Notes under the pieces: generated by a model | Told to the model about the DNA's origin: nothing | Databases searched by the model: none | What the model saw: only the letters and a program-made list of their open reading frames with translations | Assembly: GCF_009730915.1 (NCBI RefSeq) | Contig: NC_052481.1 | Location: 19,402,386-19,466,385, forward strand | DNA from: Dioscorea cayenensis subsp. rotundata | Lineage: Eukaryota; Streptophyta; Magnoliopsida; Dioscoreales; Dioscoreaceae | Reading direction: 5' to 3' | DNA length: 64,000 bases | Shown here: piece after piece, positions 48,101 through 60,163 of the stretch | How the letters are laid out: the number at the start of each line of letters is the position of its first letter | Numbering within the stretch: the stretch's first letter is position 1 | Made by a program: the position numbers and the translations under genes

Positions 48101-51100
48101 ATGAAGGCTCAAGTTATGGTCTTGTTTACAAGTGAGGATCTGCTCAAACTATGCCAAATGGGTGTCCGTGATTCGTTCCACGTCACATTCTTACAATGCC
48201 TTATCTATATCAAAATCCTATATTGATAGGGGCTCAAAGGCAAAACGAGGGCTCAAAAGGAAAATGATAGAAAACAATCTAGAAATCTTAAACAAATTAG
48301 TTAATATGCAATGTCTTACAAGAATTTCTTTCGCTAAAACTCAAGTTTTAATGAAGAGTGAACTCCTAAGCACCTTTTTATTGTTAGTTACAAGCACAGC
48401 TTCATGTTTTCACTAACTCTTGAGTAAGTTTTGTAGGTCCAGTGGTCCACAAATAAGTGCTATAAACCCATCCAACATATAGTGTTATCAGTCAAAGCAA
48501 ACAAGATTCGAACTGAGAAACACTCATCCCATTCAATCCATTCAAGGTCCCTGCTTTGTGTCACACCTCACTATGGTTTTAAAAACTGGACCGGACCGGC
48601 CGGATCAACATGGACAAGGGTATCAGTCCGGTCCAATAATATACATGGAACCGGTTCTTTGTAAAACAACAATTGAGCCGCGGGTGGACCAGAAACCAGT
48701 GAACCAGTTAGACCGGACCGGATGACCCGACAATGATCCCTTCAAGGCTTCACTGGCCTTGTGTGGTGAGCGATTGGCCGATGATGATGGCTATCGTGAA
48801 GAGGGAGTTGACGTTAACCAAGTCGTCTAGAGCTGTGGCATGGATGCTTGTGGTTGATTGAGGACGGATTTAGACAATCAAGGGTTCGGCACTGGCGTCC
48901 TTGTCGTCCAGATCTGATGAGTTGTGATAAGATTGGAGGATTGAGAGCATAGATCTAAGAAGAAAAAGGGCTCACTCGACCATGGATGGAAGCTCGGATG
49001 GATTGCGATCAATGAACTCTTTGATTTGGTTTGGGAGAAGGAGAAAATGAGGAGAAGGGAATCTTCATTCTAGAGATGGAGATGAAAAATGAGGTTTTGA
49101 CCGGTTTTCATTGACCAAAATCCGGATGGATTGGAATAAATAAATTCTTGTTATTGTCCCCTTTTTTTCTTTTTTTTTCAGGTTTTTCTTATTTTTCAAA
49201 TTTTATTTATTTTAAAAATAGAAAATCCGATTCAACCAGTCGAACCGTGACCCGGTCATTCCACCGGTTCGGTTTTTAAAACATTGCACCTCGCACACTC
49301 TGCATCAATCAAATAAGGCAAAACTAACCATTTGCTTATGATGGTTAGGAGAGTGATAAAGTTTGTTGTAGACTTGGATATAAAAAAATTGGGATAGTTA
49401 GGAATTGGTTGGGAGTTAGTTGACAACCAATGTGAGCCCTTAGATAAAAGGAATCCTACCCATCCATTCCTTATGGGAATGACAATAAAAGCCCTTGTAA
49501 TCAAGGACTTGAAATATAGAGAAGAGCTTGAGTAAAGTTCTCCAAGTTTTCTCTTTTCTTCTTTCTTTCAAAGTTCTTAGTTTCTTGCTAGAAGCTTGTC
49601 TAGCTTTCAAGGAGAAGGCTGACTTAATCAAGGACTTTGATCGAGTGCCGCATCGAAAGGAGCAGCCTGTGACATTTGGCATGTGTCTTGAAATGATTTA
49701 AAGCCAAAATTAGAATCTATTTTATCTTGAAAACCTATTAAAACTTATTTCTTGTCCTGGCATCAGATGATGTATATATTTCAGAACTTGGAGTTGTAGC
49801 ACACAGTTTCAGCTAATATCAGCCAAATAAATGTGAGGAAATGAATGACTACCGTAGCATGCGATGGAAGAATAAGACCGCCAGGTTTAAGCCACTTATC
49901 CCTTGCATAAATCACACTAGCCAGCATACACTGCAAATAAAAAAAGAAATTGTAGTCAGAACTCTAAAATGTACCTGAAGTTGGAAGTTGGAACTATAAC
50001 GTAATATTATATATATCCGATACTCATATACACCACACAAGACTTACACTTTTCTATTTAGCCAATACCAGATACATTCACCTTATATCTAGTATTTCAA
50101 ATTTGATTTTATGATTATTATTTCATAAATTTATCAGAATACCCTTAGCAAATGGCACTGTAGTGAACATGAACATGTTTTCTTGGGGGTAAAGATGCAA
50201 AATAGGGTAACTGGTATCAGGTAACAACCAACAACTCAACAAGATCTGAAGCCCTTGAGCATTTTCAAGATTATTAGCAGAATTAGCTCAAACTAACAAC
50301 TAAAAGATAGCGGTACCTCATAGAGGAGCATATAGCCCATCCATTCAGAAATTATGATATCAACCTTCTCATCAATCTTAATATCCTGCGTTTATAATGA
50401 AAGTGAGACTTGCAAATACACTAGGTAAAAAATTGAACAAATAAAAATTAGTACCCAAGAAAAGAACAAATATTTAAATGAATAAAAATTAGTACCCAAA
50501 AAATACGCAAAATAAAACAGTAATAAGTATATAACAATATAAAAGCAGAAATTCCAGCAAGCCAAAACATCTAGAGGTAACTATAGTAGAAGTCCTATCA
50601 ATCAATCATTTGATAAGCCTTATATATTAAGAGTATTAATCAATATCTGATTGGAATTGAGGCGACTAGAACTTCTATAAGAATATACATGCAGCAAAGC
50701 ATATGTAATAGTAATATTATAAATATGCAATATAGGTTCCTAAAAGTGATTTGTTTTTGGAAATGTGAATCCTACACCATCTTACCCCTCAAAAAATACA
50801 AACTATGTAGTTTGTAAACCAGTTCCATTCCAACCCTGCACCCACCAATTGGCAAAATGTGTACAGTAGCTTCTATATTGCCTTACAAACTTCACATTTT
50901 CAGCAAATATAAGAAAGTTGTGTTCTTCTGACAAATAATTAAATATGAAGGTTTATGCCTTCAAGGGAGACCATTGATGAAATGGAAAATCTTTATTAAT
51001 ATGTCCTTCAAATTAATATTGCAAGCAAAGCAATAAAGAAGAAAATAGTTGAACCAAGGGGGTTCCTCCAGTGTTTCTCCTACCAAAGAGAACAGAAAGA

Positions 51101-52709
51101 CAAATTAAGAAAAAAAAAATAGCATTAATGGATGCAGTATACTTACTTCGACACGCCCATGCAAAACAATGACCTTTTCTGATAAATTATTTGCTCTGAC
51201 AACCTCCTTAGCCTGTAAGAGAATTGGACAAACCACTAGTTAAAGCACCAATCACTCAAGAGCCATTCCCATATGAGCACAATATCTAATTATGACAGTG
51301 TAGATGAAAAGCGTAGGGACAATAAAGAACATTTTAATCATTTATGGAGCCATTAGTCCATGTAATGTTCAATAGAAAACCAAATCTGTATGAAATGGTA
51401 TTGGAACTAATTATTATTCATAAGAATTTAATTATGTCATAGTATAACAAACACTCCGAATACAAAGGAAGTACTTGATCCATCAAACCAACTAATGAGG
51501 AGAAGATGATTGCTGAGGATTAAACTAGCAAAAAAGGGCATGACAAAGGCATAATCACTACAAAACCTATATTGCTAGGAACTGATACGTGTGTGTAGCA
51601 TCCCACACATTAATTTGATGAAAAATGAATACGTAGACAGGGTCATATCAATACACATAGATAAGTGTGTGTATACATAGGAACAAGCGAATTGCTTTAC
51701 TTTTAGAGGAATACAGAACATTGTAGTAAAACACATTGGAGCTACATAGCTTTAAATCGTAGTAAAACAGTAAACTAAAGCAAAATAAAATACCTAGAAT
51801 TACAAAAATTCAAAAATAAATAAATAAATAAATCAAAGATTTAAAAGATTAAAAAAATAAAATAAAAAGTGTTATGATTTTTCAAAGATAGGTAAATGAT
51901 AAAATTTAAAAAGACAAAGGAAAGAATAAAAAGGATTTACAGAGTTTAAAAAGGCAAAGGAAAGAATAAAAAGGATTCACAGAGTTTAAAATGACAAAGG
52001 AAAGGATAAAAAAGATTTAAAGAGTTTAAGAAGATAAAGAAAAGATATGTTTAGATTAAAAAGAAAGAAAAGATTAAGAATGAAAATCAAGGAACAAAAT
52101 TATATTTAATATAAACGTTGTATTCCCCCATGTGTTTTGCTAAAAAAAACATGTGAGACAGAAATAATAATAAAATCTAACCAATTATCATATTGTATGC
52201 AAACATCGGATCCTCACCCTCTAAGAAGCTAGAAAATAATATTAAATGAATTATCAAACAATTTTAATGTGTTCTAAAACTCGCACAAACTTGCATGATT
52301 GCAAATCCAAAATCAAGGATCACTTTTACAAAATTTTAACTTAGTTTTTCTGATTAAAGTAGTTGCATCCTGCAGTTACAATAAAACAACCACAATATAT
52401 ATGCAAATATAATCAAGCCTTTCAAGCCATTCATTTTCATAATCAGTTCATTTTTTTGCATTTTCATACATGTACTTAGGGCAAGGCCTTTGCATATGAT
52501 ATAATAAATGTGCGCCTACCTATAAGGATTTTCTGTACTGATATGCAGAAGTTGTTGGGTAAAATAGACACAGAAGAAGATGCCAAAGTTAATTATGCCA
52601 TCTGGTCTATAAAATTAATTCAGGAAGGCGAGAAGCTACCTGTGCCGCAATCTCGCTAGCCTCAACTGCATAAACCTAGCAACATGAATAACTCTGGTAA
52701 GGCATCAAA

Positions 52710-52741
<32 letters not shown>

Positions 52742-53648
52742 TTCACCAAACAAAATCTCCCGAACCTATCATACAAACACCGGACACTGAATCTGGTAAG
52801 CTATAAAAATAAGAATACTTCTCCAATTCCACCATGAGAGGTAAATTCACCCCTGAGAAGGTACCCTAACTTAATGAAATGAAAACTTGTTTAATACTTA
52901 TACAGTATATTAGTATGACCACACGCATCTAGCCAAAATTGTTCCTTTTTTCATAAATATAGCTCAAATTGTTTGATGATCAATTGGCATGATCTCTCAG
53001 AAACAACTTTGAATCTTTTGTGATCCAACAAATGAAAAATAATAATAATAAAATAAAAATGAAGAAGAAAGAAAGGAAGAACACATTGCAAGCCCTACAA
53101 AATTAGAAAACTATCATTCAAAACCTACCCGCAGGGCACCAGCAAAAGCACAGAATATAGACAAAATGCCCGTGCCGGAACCAACATCCATCACAACCTA
53201 CAACAAAGGATAAAACCTCAAAATCAATCACACCAAACCCTAGACACCCAAAAAATTAAATAAAAATGAGAAAGAAGAACAACAACTACCCTGCCGGCAA
53301 TCGAGTCCCGGTGACGCATGATCGCAGCTCGATATGTTTCCGTCCTCACATGATCCTGAAACCATTTCATCAAAAAGAATCAAAGAAACGCCAAATAAAT
53401 CAAAAATGAAACAAATGGAAACTCATCAACCAGACCTTGATCATCTCTTCATGGATGCCAACGTGAGCATAGGAATCAAAATAAGCGCGGTCGGATTCGG
53501 TGCACTCAGGAGGGGAAATCCTATCATGCGAGGACGCCGGGGATGAGGTCAGAAGGCGATGGGCAGCACCTCTGGAGTCCCGAGAGGGACCTTTCGCTCG
53601 GCGGGGGCGGTTGTGGCCATTGCTGAAGCTCGAGCCGCCGGCGAGCAT
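36142..53648 (-). CDS. PRMT6: PRMT6-like protein arginine N-methyltransferase
   Basis: Type I arginine methyltransferase that places asymmetric dimethyl marks on histones and other nuclear proteins, using S-adenosylmethionine. Thirteen exons in gene order: 53648-53436, 53355-53290, 53197-53129, 52675-52640, 51212-51147, 50385-50317, 49930-49853, 37926-37848, 37508-37414, 37072-36988, 36706-36498, 36398-36280, 36184-36142; the sum is 1227 bases, 408 residues, all GT-AG with matching phases (Arabidopsis PRMT6: about 435). Landmarks: [17 protein letters not shown]; motif [13 protein letters not shown] (94-105); double-E loop [11 protein letters not shown] (163-173); [39 protein letters not shown]-terminus FVKESVMR. 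The start matches the MxxGGxFSNG N-terminus of the family. Intron 7 (49852-37927, 11.9 kb) is full of retroelements. A 6.6 kb MULE starts 321 bp upstream of the ATG. No coding lesion seen. Confidence 0.95.
38530..38967 (+). repeat. 5' LTR of the intron 7 Gypsy element
   Basis: 438 bp, begins TGTTATGGATG and ends CACATAACA. It pairs with 44573-45025, with many substitutions. A 75-residue open frame overlaps its start but is not a gene. Confidence 0.8.
39745..40196 (+). repeat. Perfect 226 bp tandem duplication in Gypsy protease region
   Basis: 39745-39970 and 39971-40196 are identical by eye, each starting ATCAACTCTTTTGAGAGTTG and ending ACCTGCAAGTTGCTG. The duplicated piece spans the retroviral-type protease motif LVDSGG, so both copies carry it. 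The identity contrasts with the heavy decay of the rest of the element. Confidence 0.95.
40526..40645 (+). repeat. Perfect 60 bp tandem duplication before reverse transcriptase
   Basis: 40526-40585 and 40586-40645 are identical, beginning ACTGATGGTGAAACAGCC and ending GATCAAGAAGCA. The last copy runs on into the reverse-transcriptase segment. Confidence 0.95.
44573..45025 (+). repeat. 3' LTR of the intron 7 Gypsy element
   Basis: Preceded by the purine tract AGGAAGAGAGAAG, a plausible polypurine tract at the expected place for a + strand element. Ends CACATAACA, then CAACT. Confidence 0.8.
45121..48185 (-). mobile_element. Second Gypsy element in PRMT6 intron 7, internally deleted
   Basis: LTRs lie at 45121-45513 and 47791-48185; both contain GAACCGGA, AAACAACAAAGGTGTAGAGA, AACAACAAAATAAGGCT and TTTCCACCATTGATTGAGCG-like blocks. 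Coding direction is -. Read downward from 47790: a TTTGGTACCAAAG possible primer-binding relic, a gag piece ([18 protein letters not shown] type, about 47400-47300), then directly RNase H-like [14 protein letters not shown] (about 47070), integrase core [19 protein letters not shown] (46322-46266), [15 protein letters not shown], and the C-terminal YNKLKHKKV with [12 protein letters not shown] (45720-45650). Reverse transcriptase is missing. A purine tract (AAGTGGAGAAGAA) precedes the 3' LTR on the - strand. Full of stops and shifts. Flanking bases do not show a clear target duplication. Confidence 0.82.
48572..49285. mobile_element. TIR element with ACCGG-rich ends (MULE-like MITE)
   Basis: The left end ATGGTTTTAAAAACTGGACC then GGACCGG matches the inverted right end AATGTTTTAAAAACCGAACC then GGTGGAATGACCGG. 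Flanks are ACACCTCAC (48563-48571) and GCACCTCGC (49286-49294), seven of nine identical, consistent with an old 9 bp duplication. The interior (48730-49100) is non-coding and purine rich. It lies in PRMT6 intron 7. Confidence 0.65.
49340..49675. mobile_element. Possible LTR remnant in PRMT6 intron 7
   Basis: Contains TAGTTGACAACC, GCCCTTGTAATCAAGGACTT, GAGAAGAGCTTGAGTAAAG, TTTCTTGCTAGAAG and GAGTGCCGCATCG, then CCTGTGACA, a combination I associate with + strand LTR U3-R-U5 ends of plant retroelements. No partner LTR or coding part is seen, so this is only a tentative call. Confidence 0.35.
51905..52064. repeat. 40 bp minisatellite, four units, PRMT6 intron 4
   Basis: Units start at 51905, 51945, 51985 and 52025 with TTTAAAAAGACAAAGGAAAG then AATAAAAAGGATTTACAGAG and a few substitutions; the fourth is decayed at its end. 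Confidence 0.9.
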
Positions 53649-53968
53649 TGGCGATGAGCGGCGGAGCCGGGAGCGATGTGACCACCAGGGTTTTGGGGAG
53701 GCTCTTCTTGATCTTGGACCGTTGAGGCTTGGAAACTCAAAAACTCAAGTTTTGGGCTTTTTAGATCTCCTCTATATAGATGGGCTATTTATGGGCCGGG
53801 CCCATAAATGTTTAAAAAGGGATGTTTTACGTATTACTACCTGAAAAAAATAATGATATTACTTTTAACTCCCTCATTTTCAAAATGCAAAATCATATGT
53901 TAGCAGACAATGGATTTTAAAAAATGAATAAATAAATAAAATTGAGTTTCTTGTGTGTATATTTATAC
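53649..53968 (-). promoter_or_regulatory. PRMT6 upstream region, compressed by MULE
   Basis: Only 320 bp separate the PRMT6 ATG from the MULE left end. This stretch must hold the 5' leader and whatever core promoter remains, unless transcription starts in the MULE TIR. No TATA box in a convincing position was identified; assignment is by position only. Confidence 0.45.
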
Positions 53969-54409
53969 GGTGTAATTCAAAAATATGGTCCCCTCAGTCT
54001 TGTACAAGTGTGCCTTTTTGGTCCCTCTACTAATTTATATCTTCTATGTCCCTCTACTTATTTTAATTGGGCGATCTTAGTCCAAATATGAGGCAGACGC
54101 TTTCTTCTCCCGCTTTAGTAATGGGTGACGTGGATTAATTTACGCTTTTACGTGGATTAATTTATGATGATGTGGATTTGTTTATGTTTTTAAAAATATT
54201 AAAAAATCTTTTTAATAAAAAAATATATTAAAAATAATAATAACGGTTCGGATCTTTTTGTTTGGATCCAAACCCCGCTCACCCAACTCTCATCCTCAGT
54301 CATCCCCGTTGAAGAACTCAAAACCTAGTTTACTCTCCCATTCACCACGATCGCTCACCTTCGTCCCCGTTGGAAGCCTTTAAAACCCGACATTTATCCT
54401 TGCTCATCT
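53969..54409. repeat. Left TIR of the MULE
   Basis: About 440 bp, inverted copy of 60164-60605. The two differ by scattered substitutions and small indels (for example a TTACGCTTTTACGTGG stretch versus its partner), so they have aged since insertion or were already different. Confidence 0.9.
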
Positions 54410-55872
54410 CAAGACGCCGTTGTTGTGCACCCATTGAGGCGTCCCAATTGCGCGCATGAGGCCCCGATTAGGTACCCTTCACTTTCTCATCTCAGTCCAT
54501 GGTGGAAATGTCTCCATCAATGTGCTATAATTTGCCATTATGACACTATTTTGTTAAAATTTTTAATATGTTCTGGCTTACATTGGAATCCTACTCTTGT
54601 TTTTTATTGTAGTTCATATCCTGTAACTTGTTAAGTATTAAAGGTTTTGTGTGTGTGAGAGTGGGGACCAGAGAGATGATAAAATTATTTTAGTAGTTGA
54701 TAAGCCAGTTAATGTAAGTATTAAAGCATGGGAACTTCTGTTTAAGATTAGTTCATAGAATGCTTTCTTTTCAATAAAGTATGGTTTATTTACATTAAAA
54801 AAAAATCTATATGTTTACAGGAGGAAGAACTTGTCAAGTTTTTCATTAATTGTATACAAGGAAACCAAAAGGGCAATTGTTACACCAAGTAACAAAGTCC
54901 AGAGTAGTGAGGGTCACATCTTAGATCAATTTGCAATATGGTTAGAAAAGGACAAAAGAATTGACCAAACCACCATTCACTACACTCTTCATAAAAGTTA
55001 ATAATTTGGAGGAAGACATAAATTATGATTGCTAATCAAACATACATCAATGGATCATGGAGAGTCCTCGGAGATAGGAAAGGATCCATTAGAGTCTTTG
55101 CGTGATAAGGTACATCTTCAGATTAATGTCTAATTCTTGCAAATAATTAATTAACTTCTTTTTGTCAGAAAACATCATCTCAATTTTAGGAAAAATCCCA
55201 TTTACAGCAGCCCATTATTATAGTTCATGTCCTATAACTTGGTTAGTATTAAGGGTTTTGTGTGTGTGAGAGAGTGGGGATTAGAGAGATGATAAAATTA
55301 TTTCAGTAGTTGAGAAGCATGATAACTAAATCTGTTTAAGAATTAGTTAATTATTATCATAGTATAACTTCCTTTCTTCATTCCTTTTAGTTGTATCTAA
55401 TTTCTAACTGATAAAGTAATTAATTAGTTTGCATTTATTTGTTGTGTGATATACCATCCAAATTGGCATTTGTCATGCCCACATCCAAATTGGCACTGTT
55501 TCTTTAAGTGAATTAGATTAATTTTTTATTTTTTACTTTGTCGTGGGCCTTGTGGCTTGCATTAGCATGATATTGTTCTGTTTTATCATAAGTTGTAGTT
55601 AATGTAATGTAATTTATCATAGATTAATTTATCTATGATTGGTAGTTTGTATGCCTAGTAACATAGAAACAATGAATGGTTGTGTGAGGATGAGGGAATG
55701 CTCAACATGATTTGGTCCTACTTTTAATAAAGTAGTGGGGACCACAAAGAGATGTTTCAATTTAATACAACTTAGTACGATTTTTTTAAAATGATATGAT
55801 ACTAAATTTATTTGTTGTACAGCTTGGTAGATTTTTCCTTGACAACTTCCTTGCATTTATTTGTTGTGCAGC

Positions 55873-58516
55873 ATCATGGAGGATTACATAATTAAGTACC
55901 ATCATGGAGGGATAATGTTAAAAGAAGATGCCAAATATGTCAATGGGTCAGTTGTGGAATTTGCAGTAGACCCTGATAAATTGTGTTATTGGGATATGTT
56001 AGGAGATTTGAAGGAGCTCGGGGTATGATATTCGTGAGATGTTTCAATTTATTTTTTTGTGGATGATGGGAGGACACTAAAAAGTATTACGAATGATGAA
56101 GGTATTGTATCTTTTATGTGATAAATTAAGAAGGCATGGCACATTAGATATTTTTTTGTTGAATCATTAGACATTAGCCATGAGGATACCTTGCCGATGT
56201 CTTATTGCCTAATTCTCAAGGTGTTGTGGAGTTGGAAATGGGTGAAGATGATGATGATAGAAGTAGCGGTGCCTTGGGGTAGAAGATGATGAGGGTCAAG
56301 ATGATGAAGAAAGATTAGTGAGTGTGCCCTTTATTAACTATAGCTCGGATGAAGATGAAGAAAAAGAAACCAAGCTAGGGATAAGGTGGCCAAATATATC
56401 CAACTTAAGAAAAACAATCCGGTAGGATGTTTGTGAAAAGAAACAATGAAGATGGAGATGCATGTAGACTTGGTAATGTTTCAGAATCCAAAGTAAGAAA
56501 ACAATATGGCATCTACGATTGAGAGTGGTAAAGTGACTGGGTATGAGAGTGATTATATAGACTCCTCGGATCCCTGGCAGCTTATGAAGAAACTAGTGGG
56601 AATTGCGCTGTCGATGATGCAATTAGGGCATAAGTCTAGTAACAAACACTATGATCCTAATGCTCCATTGGCTGATTTTTTTAGACCTAAATATAATTTA
56701 AGATGGATCTTGTGGAGTTCTCTGCTAGAAAAGGGTTTGAGTTTAGATATATTAAAAATGATGCAAAGAGGGTGAGAGCTAGGTGTATTGCAAAGGGGTG
56801 CAGATGGTTGATTATATGCTCATGGTGCAATGGGAAAAAGTTGTATGTTGTTCAAAACTATGTTGCAAAACACTTATGTCTCCTCAAGGTTGTACAGAAT
56901 AAAAGGGTAACTTCTAATGTGGTTGCGAGAAGGTTTGGTGATATAATCAGTAGCATGCCTTTCATTAGGCCTAGCAATTTAAAGGTGATGGTTAGGAGAG
57001 AGCTAGGGTTTTTATTTACAAGCAAAGTATGCAGTAAATGCCAAGGGTTTGGTGCTCATTGAAGAACAATTTCGGGAGGATTTCGGTCTGTCGCACAATT
57101 ATGCAATGGAGTTGAAGGACACAAATCCACAGTACTAATGTGGTCATTGTCTCTAAAAAGGAAGAATCCAAAATGAGCTACCTATGTTCCAAAAAGATGT
57201 ACATTTGTTTAATGTACTACTGAGAAGGGTTTATTCTTTGGTTTGAGGAGGCTTATAGGTTTGGATGGGTGTTTTTTGAAGGGTTTAATGAAAGGCATGC
57301 TTCTAGTAGCGAGTGGGAAGAGATGGGAACAATCAAATGTTCCTATAGCATGGGCAGTGGTAGAAGGAAACAAATGAAAGTTGGACTCGGGTTTATAGAG
57401 CATCTCAAAGTTGACTTATGCATTGGCGATGGACTTGGATGGGCTATTGTCGTTGACATGCAAAAAGGTTTCTAAAAACTTTATTTAATTTTTCCTTCAC
57501 GAAACTTAATTTTAATTGCATGATTGTTTTTATACTGAGGTCTAATCCATGCAGTGAATGTACTTTTACCCTAATTGAGCATAGGATGTGTGCGAGGCAT
57601 GTTTATGCTAGATGGGGGAAGAAATATCAAGGTAAAGAACTTCAACTTCATTTTTGGAGCTGTGCCAGGTCAACTAGTCAGCCAGAGATGCAAAGACATT
57701 TGCAAAATATGAGAAATCTAAAGGGAGGAGTGATGGCTGTGGATGAATTATTGGAGAGATGGCCAATTAATGGTTGGTGTCAAAGCTTTTTCAGGTGACC
57801 TGATTAAGTGTGAGAGTATAGATAACAACATGTGTGAGACCTTTAATGGGGTGTTGTTAGAAGCCAGGAGCAAGCCTATAATTTCCATGTTTGAAGATAT
57901 GAGGAGATATGTGATGACTAGGGTTGTTGTCAAGAGAGAATATGCTATGAAGTGGAGATTTGATTGTGGCCCCAACATTGTTTCCAAAATTCAGAAAGAA
58001 AGGAGTAAGAGTGTAAAGTGGCAGGTGGAATGGAATGGAGGTACAAGCCATGAAGTGTTTTGGGATGACCTAGTGCAACATGTGAGAGAGGTTTATGTTA
58101 TTAGATTAGCTAACCAGAGCTGCACATGTGGAAAATGGGATAAAAGTGGTGTCCCTTGTCAGCATGGCATGGCTGTAATTGCATTTTGTGGTGAAGACCC
58201 AGTGAATTATATCTCTGACTGGTTCAAAAAGGAAACATACTTAAGAGCCTATCAGTTTACTGTAAGCCCATTAAAAGGCAGGACATATTGGCCAATAAGT
58301 GAAGCAGGTCCACTATTGCCACCTATAGTTAAAAGGATGCCTGGAAGGCCTGCAAAGAAAAGGAAAAGGGAACCACTAGAGAGCAAGAATAGAAGCACAA
58401 CAAAACTTTCTAGGGCAGGCAGGGTTATGAAATGTGGAATATGTCATACTCAGGGGCACAACAAAGTTGGGTGTCCAAGAAGAGTTAATATTGTAAGTTT
58501 CTCACATCTCTTTTGA
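55873..58516 (+). pseudogene. MuDR-like transposase (mudrA), frameshifted
   Basis: Order of readable segments: N-terminal MULE region (GSVVEFAVDPDKLCYWDMLG, DLKELGYDIRE after one extra G near 56023, VDDGRTLKSITNDEG, then stops near 56120); acidic linker; DNA-binding domain KGFEFRYIKNDAKRVRARC, KGCRWLI and NKRVTSNVVARRFGD (56720-56945); catalytic MULE domain LIGLDGCFLKGLMKG and NVPIAWAVVEGNK, then GDGLGWA (57251-57445, shifted several times); VNVLLP and VKAFSGDLIKCESIDNNMCE; a long intact frame 57743-58516 ending with the SWIM zinc finger CTCGKWDKSGVPCQH and a CCHC-like CGICHTQGHNKVGC. The several breaks mean no full transposase can be made. Confidence 0.88.
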
Positions 58517-60163
58517 CTAGCTAATCTTTATTCTCATTTTTACTTAATTGGGCATACTAATCATAATGTGAGGCAACAAGTGATGGCTCCCAGCTTGATA
58601 CACCCCAGACAACAATTGATACAACAATTAATTCAACTAGGCAAGAGACACACAGAGGAAAATCTATTGGTACTCAATCATCAAAGGGACAAAACATTAC
58701 AGACTAGATCAAAGAAAAATCGAGAGAGCAGTTATTTTTGAGAGTAAGTAACTAATTCTCATGGTTCAACAAATTACAGCCCTATTGATGAATTTTCTTT
58801 CATGTAATATGTTGTGTTGAGTTACAAAAGGATGAAAAATTTGTTTGTTATCTTGTAGAGGGTGCCCACCGGTGAATTTATTATTGGAAAGGAACCAACG
58901 CTGGTTATTCATTCATTACTCGAGTGGATTAATGGTAATATATCTTTTCCCCCTTTTAAATCCATCTTACTAAACCATGTATCATTTTTTGTGTTACTAA
59001 AACATGTTCTCTGGTGAATATCTAATATCTAATGCTCGGGGAAAAAAGGAATAGGATGGCTACTCAAAAGGAAAAAAATGTAATGAAGAAGGAGCAAGCC
59101 AGCCTATATCTACAACAATTGAGGTTCCAGACCACTTGTCAACACAACAAAGTATAACAAGGGATGCAAAATCGGAAGATCCTCATATCACGAGTCAATA
59201 GTTATGCTTGGTTTTTTTTTTTTTTGTCTCAATCTGCACAAATGATGTGTGAAACCTAATGACATGCAATTTTGGGATGCTTTTTTTGTAACTGTATGTC
59301 AGTATGGGCCACATGATCATTGGTGATAAACTAATGTTGTTGCTCTGTTACTCAATTAAACATGTACCAATGTCTGAAGTGCTTGGATGTAATATGTAAA
59401 ACAAAAATGCTTGGATTTATAAGTGTTGTTAAGAATGTAGTTTTTTGTAACAGATTATGAGTGTATTTTTAATATGAAATTGTGTAATTTCCAAATTAAT
59501 ATGATCAATGAAGTACATGTGTTACCTTTGTTTATTAATATGTGTAACAAATTTTGAGCAGATGGAAGTTTGTTTTTTATTTCCTTTACAATTTTAGATT
59601 TTTATGACACCAATAATTTATCTGTTGTTAAGGTGAGCAACACATTACATGGTTGTCATCCAATTTCACATTACTTGTCACTTGTGTACTCTCTTTACTC
59701 TAGAGTGTAGAATGAAAGACAAGTATTTTGTTTTTATGTATTTTAAACTCAACCAGATTTTGAATCTTTGTCCTGACAACACCTCAATCTCATTTTATTT
59801 AATTCTTTTAATTCCTTTTATTCTCTTATATCAGAAACACAAAATTACAAATTTAGTCACTTACTGAGCAAAATCAGAACAATAGATACATCACCAAAAC
59901 AATAGATACAATGGAACAAAGAAATTATGAAAAATAAAATCATTAAAAGGAACTTATGCTCAAACATCAAGCACAATGCCTCATTTAGCCATTTGTTATA
60001 TGTTTTAAAATTGGCTATTTATCGGTCTGGAGCATGATGGTGAAGTCTCGACAACGGTTGCTATGGGGTGGACAATATTGGGGAATTGGAAGGAGATAAG
60101 GGTGATGGTAAGGATGATCAGGGATTGATATCTGTGAGAGTTTCACCATGGATGAGGGAAGAT
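58517..60163. other. MULE interior downstream of transposase
   Basis: Probably former 3' exons and spacer of the transposase gene (for example around 58580-58740 and 58860-58935, low-complexity Ser/Thr/Gln-type coding look). No second gene (mudrB-like) or captured host gene recognised. Confidence 0.45.

Noticed and set aside
36142..53648. Two separate PRMT genes or a pseudogene split by retroelements
   Set aside because: All 13 exons join in frame with standard splice sites, and each conserved motif occurs once in the right order, so a single gene with one long intron is the simpler reading.
57743..58516. 257-residue intact frame as a host FAR1/SWIM-type gene
   Set aside because: It lies between MULE TIRs, continues the transposase domains upstream, and has the mudrA SWIM and CCHC ends; it is the transposase C-terminus.
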